A stretch of 64,000 nt of DNA from Microcebus murinus. Taxonomy: Eukaryota > Chordata > Mammalia > Primates > Cheirogaleidae. Made by a program: the position numbers and the translations under genes. The first letter of the stretch is position 1. Every line of letters starts with the position of its first letter. Positions 58,561 through 64,000 of this stretch are shown piece after piece. The notes under the pieces were generated by a model. That model was not told the origin of the DNA. It made no database searches and worked only from the letters and a program-made list of their open reading frames with translations. The stretch lies in NCBI RefSeq assembly GCF_040939455.1, contig NC_134124.1:29029138-29093137 (forward strand). Direction: 5' to 3'.

Positions 58561-60239
58561 ATATTGCTTGCAGGAGGCAATGAATAACACCAAAGGAATT
58601 ATTTATTTTAACTGCTCAGAAGAGATGACGATTTCTATGAAGATGTAAACCCCAAGCCTTTGCCTTTATCATTCATCTTATTGATCAGAAAGGTCAAGAG
58701 TATAAGTTATTCAAAGGATGGATCATAGGCAACAATTCTGGACAAATGGGCGTGTAGATTTGTGTGATTAATGCCTCTTGCTTGTACATAATATGAAAAA
58801 GAGCTTGAGACCATGTCTTAAGGACAGAGAAAAAGGAAACTGAAAGAATGCAGCTATGGCTGAGATGCGGACTGTATCTGAAACACTGCCCATCATGTGG
58901 GTGGATCTGTGTGTTCAGCATACAGGTGCTGCCTTGTTCAAGTCTTGTGTTCAGAGGTGATCTTGCTGACACTTACACTTTTCAAAACCATTTCCATGAC
59001 ATTCAGCAAATGTTTGTTCTGGTGGAACAAATCTGTTAAATTATAGATTAGAAACAGTACAAAGAAACCTTTACAAATGTTTCGGTTTCAGTTTTGCACA
59101 AAGCAAACAGCATTATATTTAAATGCAGCACTCCTTGTTAGAATAAAACATCTACATCACAAGGTACTGTGCTCTATTTTCTAATACTCTTCCCCTTCCC
59201 CCTTTTGGGGGCAGGGATTCCTCAAGTTCTAAAAGACACAGATAATATTGAGGATGAGACCTCATTAGTTCCTTTCAAAAGGAAAGTTCCTTTCAAAAGG
59301 AATTCCTCTATAATTCACTTCTGCTTTCCTGACATTTTCCTTAGTTTCCTTCCCCAACCCTTGGATACTCCATTGTTTCTAGGAATGGAATAAATATGAA
59401 ACATTTACTCTTTTCTCATAATGCTAATCCCATATTACTTAGTGGGCATTTAGCTCTGTTTAGTTCTCCCTTAATATTTTCAGACAATCATTATACTGAA
59501 AAAATATTGGAGAGGGACATATTAGTAGTTCTAAATAAACACATTTTAAAGATAAATGCCAGGGCACTGCTAGACTTACCATAGGCTTCGAGCAACCTGT
59601 TTATGGGCATACTTTAGATCATAAGACAAACATTAAATCATTTGATAAGTTAAAGAAGAGTGAAGTTTAATTTAGTGATTCATTGCTGAAGAAAGTTTTA
59701 TTTTTAGGGCTAGATGTTGTTTTATAATGACTTAGTCATAACTTTAAAAACTGTCAAAATAATTTCTTTGATATTGCTTATTGTTCTAAATGATAATAAT
59801 TAATTAAACAAATGATTTAGTTGAGGAGAGAATTGTCAAAAAGACTAAATTATCTAAATTGCCAACTCTCTTCAAATCACCCTTTAAAAACATACCAACA
59901 TGACATAAAAGAGAAATATAACTTAGGCAGCTGTAAGCATGATATAAAATATTTTTCAAAATACAATTTAATTACATTGAAACATTGAAAAGACACAAAA
60001 CATTAAACAGCAGTTTGTATAAGAACATCTAAAGAGAAAGAATAAGTAGAAAACATTGACACATAGATATGTGTGCATGCCTATGAATTGTATCCATGTA
60101 GAATTAAGAAAGTATCACAAATCATTTGCAGAAGAATTAACAAATGGAGTTGAAAATATGGTTATCTTTAGATACTCATTCACATCATATAGAAAAATAA
60201 AATCAAGAGGGAAACAGAAGCTAAAATCATAAATTAAAG
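58561..60239. other. Unique AT-rich DNA
   Basis: Holds two adjacent 18-bp palindromic units at 59268-59303. Frames at 58694-59039, 59169-59393 and 59396-59584 show no family resemblance. Confidence 0.4.
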
Positions 60240-60960
60240 GAAAGTCAATTTAGAGTAAATGTAAAGCTAAAATCTTATAACAATAGATGACAATTTAGAT
60301 AATTACTTTTTGTGATCTTTGGACTTCTAAGCATAAACAAACTTTTAAAGCATACAAACAATGGAGACAGTCACCAAGAGAAAGATCAATATAGTTTGAA
60401 TTAAAATTTATAAACATTTATACATCAAAAAATCATTTTTAGCAATATTAAGTGATAAGTAACAAACTAGGGAAATACTTTTCTAAAATACAGAAGTTAA
60501 AGATGAATTTTAAAAGCAGTAAGGTCTTTTTTTTAAATGGTCAAATGTAGTAAATGTATTTCAAAGCATAACAACTACAAAAGAATAATAAACATGAAAA
60601 TTGTTCAACCTCAGTTATAAGGGAATGAAAATTAAAAAAAAAAACAAGATTCCTTTTATTGTTTGTGTTTTTGTGGTTTTTATTTTTATTTTTTTTTTGC
60701 TTTCCAACACAGCAAATATTTTAAAAGATGAAAATCCTCCTTTTGTATAGGAGAAACATTTTCAATCTCATAGACTACTGATATGTGTGTAAGTTGAGTA
60801 TCAACTTTCTGAAAAGCAGTTTTACTACCATAGAACAAGAAATTGAATATTTTATAGAAAACATATTATAGATTCAAAAACAGAAGACTATTTCCTATAA
60901 AAATGATCAGAAATTCAAAGAATTATAAGAAAAATATGGTCATTACAATTAAAAATTTTA
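60240..60960 (+). repeat. Possible old LINE-1 3' remnant, forward
   Basis: AACATGAAAATTGTTCAACC, TCAGTTATAAGGGAATGAAA and TTCTGAAAAGCAGTTTTACT resemble forward L1 (catgaaaagatgctcaacc, catcagggaaatgca, ttggaaaacagtttggc). Strong decay makes this tentative. Confidence 0.45.
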
Positions 60961-61820
60961 ATTATTTTTACCCTAAGCAAGTATTTCTTTACATGTTCCT
61001 ATTATTAGATAAAATGGCACAAATAATACAAATTGGTATCTCTATATAATAATATTTACACTAATTACAATTTGCTGTTCCCTAACCTTGATTTATACTC
61101 CACCTTCAGATTCTGAAGGTCTGTGTGTCACAGAGATTCCTTGAGAAAAATGTCCATGACCTCCAATTTAGTCAATAAAAGGAAGACCAAAAGGTAATCA
61201 GAGTTTTCTGCAGGAAGATAATAGTGGAGAAGGGAGAGGAGCTTCAGGCCAAACTCACCTTGTAGCATCGCAATCTTAACAATACAGAAGAATGATACTT
61301 AACAACTAATTACTGCTGCATGCATTTGTTCAGTTAGTATTTGTCTATGGCCTATTAGTAATGTAGTAAGGTACTTGACTGCAAACTGAATGATTAATCA
61401 AATATGGACTATTCTATATGACAGCTTAGAGCCTTGAACACGAGATACATGTACACATGTGTATGTGTGTGTACATGTGTGTATGTATATTAGCAATTCA
61501 CTATCTTAAGGGAGGAAATGCTTAATAATCATTTCCTCAGAACCCATTGTAGTTTTTTTTCATTTTTTATATGATTTTCATAAGTAATACATATTAATGT
61601 GGTACAGAATTTTCATAGAGAAATAAATAGAAAGATAAATATTGGTGGGGGGAGAGATTGTGCATGGTGTCAGTGGGCCCGAAGAATAATATACATTTTA
61701 ACTTCCACAATTATTTCTGCTCTAATAAGGTCACTCTCCACTTATTTTGTTCCCTGAGAAGAATTGGATTTATTTGATTAATGTGTTTATTGTCTGTTTC
61801 TACACCAACTATCTAGATAC
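60961..61820. other. Unique DNA with a TG-rich run
   Basis: A TG/TA-rich run lies at about 61446-61490. The part at 61085-61280 is less AT-rich; nothing recognised. Confidence 0.4.
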
Positions 61821-62518
61821 TATTTTTATTTCAGCATATTACAGGGGTACAAATGTTTAGGTTATGTATATTGCCTTTGCACCACCAGAGTCAGAGCTTC
61901 AAGAGTGTCCATCCCCCCGATGGTGCGCAGCGCACCCATTAGGTGTGACTATACCCCTCCCTCTGGCCCTCCCACCTGCCCAACACCCAATAAATGTTAC
62001 TGCTATATGTGCACTTAAGTGTTGATCAGTTAAGTCAATTAATATCAATTTGATGATGAGTTACATATGGGGCTTGTTTTCCCATTCTTGTGCTACTTCA
62101 CTTGGTAGAATGGGCTCCAGCTCTATCCAGGATAAAACAAGAGGTGCTAGATCACCATTGTTTTTTGTGGCTGAGTAGAACTCCATGGTATACATATACC
62201 ACGTTCTTAATCCATTCATGTATTGATGGGCACTTGGGTTGTTTCCACATCTTTGCAATTGTGAATTGTTTTGCTTATCGAGTGCAGATGTCTTTTTTAT
62301 AGAATGTCTTTTGTTTCTTTGAGTAGATGCCCAGTAATGGGATTGCTGGATCACATGATAGTTCTACTTGTATCTCTTTGAGGTATTTCTGTATTACTTT
62401 CCACAGAGGTTGTACTAATTGGCAGTCCCACCAGCAGTGTATGAGTGTAGGAACACTCTCTACACATCCATGCCAAAATTTATTGTTTTGGGACTTTTGA
62501 TAAAGGCCATTCTCACTG
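61821..62518 (-). mobile_element. 5'-truncated strepsirrhine-type LINE-1, reversed
   Basis: On the minus strand it ends ATATGCTGAAATAAAAATA, with the AATAAA signal just before the end. The 3' UTR (61821-62060) includes, on the plus strand, TTGCCTTTGCACCACCAGAG and ACCCCTCCCTCTGGCCCTCC. ORF2 sequence follows, with ACTCCATGGTATACATATAC, GTTTCCACATCTTTGCAATT and CAGTAATGGGATTGCTGGAT. It stops at TCTCACTG, so most of the element is missing, the usual outcome of incomplete reverse transcription. Short flanking AGATAC copies (61815-61820, 62520-62525) may be the target duplication. Confidence 0.92.
62061..62354 (-). pseudogene. LINE-1 ORF2 C-terminal remnant (97 codons)
   Basis: The minus-strand frame carries a typical ORF2p C-terminus: NPSAHQYMNG near the middle, then YTMEFYSATKNNGD and a SEVAQEWENKPHM end. 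In L1 this region follows the reverse transcriptase and supports retrotransposition. Only the last part of a protein of more than 1,200 residues remains, with no promoter, endonuclease or reverse transcriptase, so it cannot function. The forward frame at 62090-62302 is its shadow. Confidence 0.9.
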
Positions 62519-62599
62519 AAGATACATTTTCTAAACAGGGAAATGCAAATCTAATTACTTTTTGGGAAGCAACAATCACAAGGTAGGAGGCATGCTTAT

Positions 62600-62672
62600 C
62601 TAGTTCGCTATTGTTCTCTATATTCTTGGCACATACTGATTACTTAATAAATATTTGTTAAATGATGAATGT
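62600..62672 (+). repeat. L2 3' tail, forward
   Basis: CTTGGCACATACTGATTACT then TAATAAATATTTGTTAAATG and ATGAATG is the classic L2 terminus. Confidence 0.72.
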
Positions 62673-62939
62673 TTGCTTTTCTTATGGACTAAGGTGTTTT
62701 TAATGTATAGGTAGGATTTGTTCATAAAGAAAGGGAAAGAAGAAAAAAATGGAAAAAATAAGAGCAAAGAAGGGATAAGGAACAATATAAGCACAGGCAG
62801 AGAGGAGATGTTTGTGCTTAAAGTTTTAAAAAGAAAAAAGAAAGGTGAGGCGAACAAACAAAGTTATACAGGGAGCCGGGTACAGAGTGTGCTTTGGTGT
62901 ATTTTAGTGAGGCAACTGTTGACTCTTTCAGTATGAGTA
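62673..62939. other. Purine-rich unique DNA
   Basis: A/G-rich at about 62725-62850; opposed small frames at 62618-62857 and 62718-62936 reflect this bias. Confidence 0.5.
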
Positions 62940-63890
62940 TTTTTAACTATTCAAAATAATGTCAAATTATTTTTCAAAGTGCTGGTAACAATTTCTATTC
63001 TCATCTACAGTATGCATATAAGAGTTATATTGACAGGCAACCTAATCAGTACAGTCATATTTGTTAATTTTTTAATTTTTGCAATTATTAGCAAATAAAT
63101 GTATATTGTTTTCATCTTAATTTACATATACTTTATTATAGTTGAGGAACATTTTTTTGTCATTTACTTTTTTTTCTTCTGTAAAATACTCATTTATCAT
63201 TGATCTTCATAAAAAATGTTGACTTACTGGATTTTTTTCTTACTGAGTATGAAATTTCTTTTTTTGAGTACCAGTAGTTTTTAGCTATATTTTTGCAAAT
63301 ATATTCAAACATCATGTTTTTTTGTTTTTTGCTTTTTTTTTTTTTCTTTCAGGGATCTTTTGAGGAGTATAAGCATTTGTTGCTGTAGCTACTTTTCTTG
63401 TGCTGTTGTTATTTTAGCGTGATTGATATATATTTATTTTTTATGATATTTTGTGGGTTTGAGTTGAAAATCTCTTTCCTTCTCTAAGGTTGTAAAGATA
63501 TTCTCCCACAGTTTTTGCAGAATTTTGTAGTTTTTCTTTTGACATTTTAGAATTTTTATTTATCAAAAGTTAATTTCTAAAGTAAGAAGTTTGGATGCAA
63601 TTTCATTTTTTTTACAGTATGGATAAATGACAATACTTATACTATCTATTAAATAGATCCTCCTTTCCCCAGTGCTATACAATACCACATAAAATATAAA
63701 GCAAATTGAAAATATTAGTGTGTTGGTTTCTAGGGACTCTTTTTAGTTCTATTAGCAGCATGATCACGCTCTTAATTATTATATCTTTCTAATTTTCTTT
63801 ATTTTTGGTAGGGCTAGTCTAGTCCCATTTTATTATTTTTTTGAAGTCTTACATAGTTTTGTAACATTCACTTCTTTATTGGGTTTTCCT
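62940..63890 (-). repeat. Old LINE-1 (L1M) ORF2/3' region, reversed
   Basis: In order: TCAAATTATTTTTCAAAGTG, TAATTTTTTAATTTTTGCAA, GATATTCTCCCACAGTTTTT, TTTGGATGCAATTTCATTTT and AGATCCTCCTTTCCCCAGTG. These are decayed reversed L1 segments. AT-rich insertions break the alignment between them. Confidence 0.6.
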
Positions 63891-63904
63891 TTTTGCATAC
63901 AAAG

Positions 63905-64000
63905 TCATTGGCTTAAAATAACACCCATTTATTAGTTCACAGTTCTGTAGGCCAGAATTCCAGCATGAAATGTCTGGGTTCTCTGCTTAAGGCTAAAATT
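63905..64000 (-). mobile_element. MaLR LTR start (MLT1-like), reversed, cut by window end
   Basis: TTGGCTTAAAATAACACCC, ATTTATTAGTTCACAGTTCT and GTAGGCCAGAATTCCAGCAT match the reversed MaLR LTR end. The rest lies beyond the window. Confidence 0.65.

Noticed and set aside
62090..62302. 70-codon forward frame
   Set aside because: It is the opposite-strand shadow of the L1 ORF2 remnant.

Overview
This window is a stretch of primate nuclear DNA that looks like a gene desert or a very large intron. It is AT-rich, has no CpG island, and shows no open reading frame that reads like a known protein. The best clue to the organism is the repeats. Three full-length dimeric Alu elements carry an AT-rich segment between their arms built around a CAATTAATT core. 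One 5'-truncated LINE-1 ends in a 3' UTR with the string ATATGCTGAAATAAAAATA (read on the minus strand). I associate both with strepsirrhine primates, most likely a lemur. This assignment is from recognition by eye and was not searched.

Layout. 1-14.2 kb: unique AT-rich DNA with MIR and L2 fossils, one internally deleted Alu (4.2 kb) and an unclassified LTR-like block (9.3-9.7 kb). 15.3-15.9 kb: an old solo LTR of ERV1 type, reversed. 18.4-18.9 kb: a complete MER1-type hAT DNA transposon with near-perfect target-site duplication. 19.1-20.8 kb: reversed L1 sequence with a second L1 nested in it. 21-26.1 kb: L2 and MIR fossils plus unique DNA that looks constrained. 26.35-28.3 kb: a 296-bp inverted duplication, about 96% identical, with an Alu in one arm and the empty site in the other. 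31.3-32.4 kb: Alu plus L2. 37.3-40.1 kb: a stack of nested insertions (Alu; MLT1 LTR split by a hAT element; L2 split by an L1). 43.4-45.3 kb: forward L1 remains. 46.0 kb: a 74-nt pure pyrimidine tract. 47.7-48.1 kb: reversed L1. 49-61.8 kb: mostly unique DNA, with one 102-bp stretch at 55.0 kb that is open, phase-symmetric and bounded by AG and GT. 61.8-64 kb: lineage-type L1 with an ORF2 remnant, then an older reversed L1 and the start of another MaLR LTR.

No genes work together here. Apart from dead transposon genes, the window has no confidently coding sequence. The main observation is the recent inverted duplication at 26.35-28.3 kb. Second-tier leads are the candidate exon at 55,038-55,139 and several repeat-free blocks that look like conserved non-coding DNA. 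Repeat boundaries were placed by eye and may be off by tens of bases; subfamily names are approximate.
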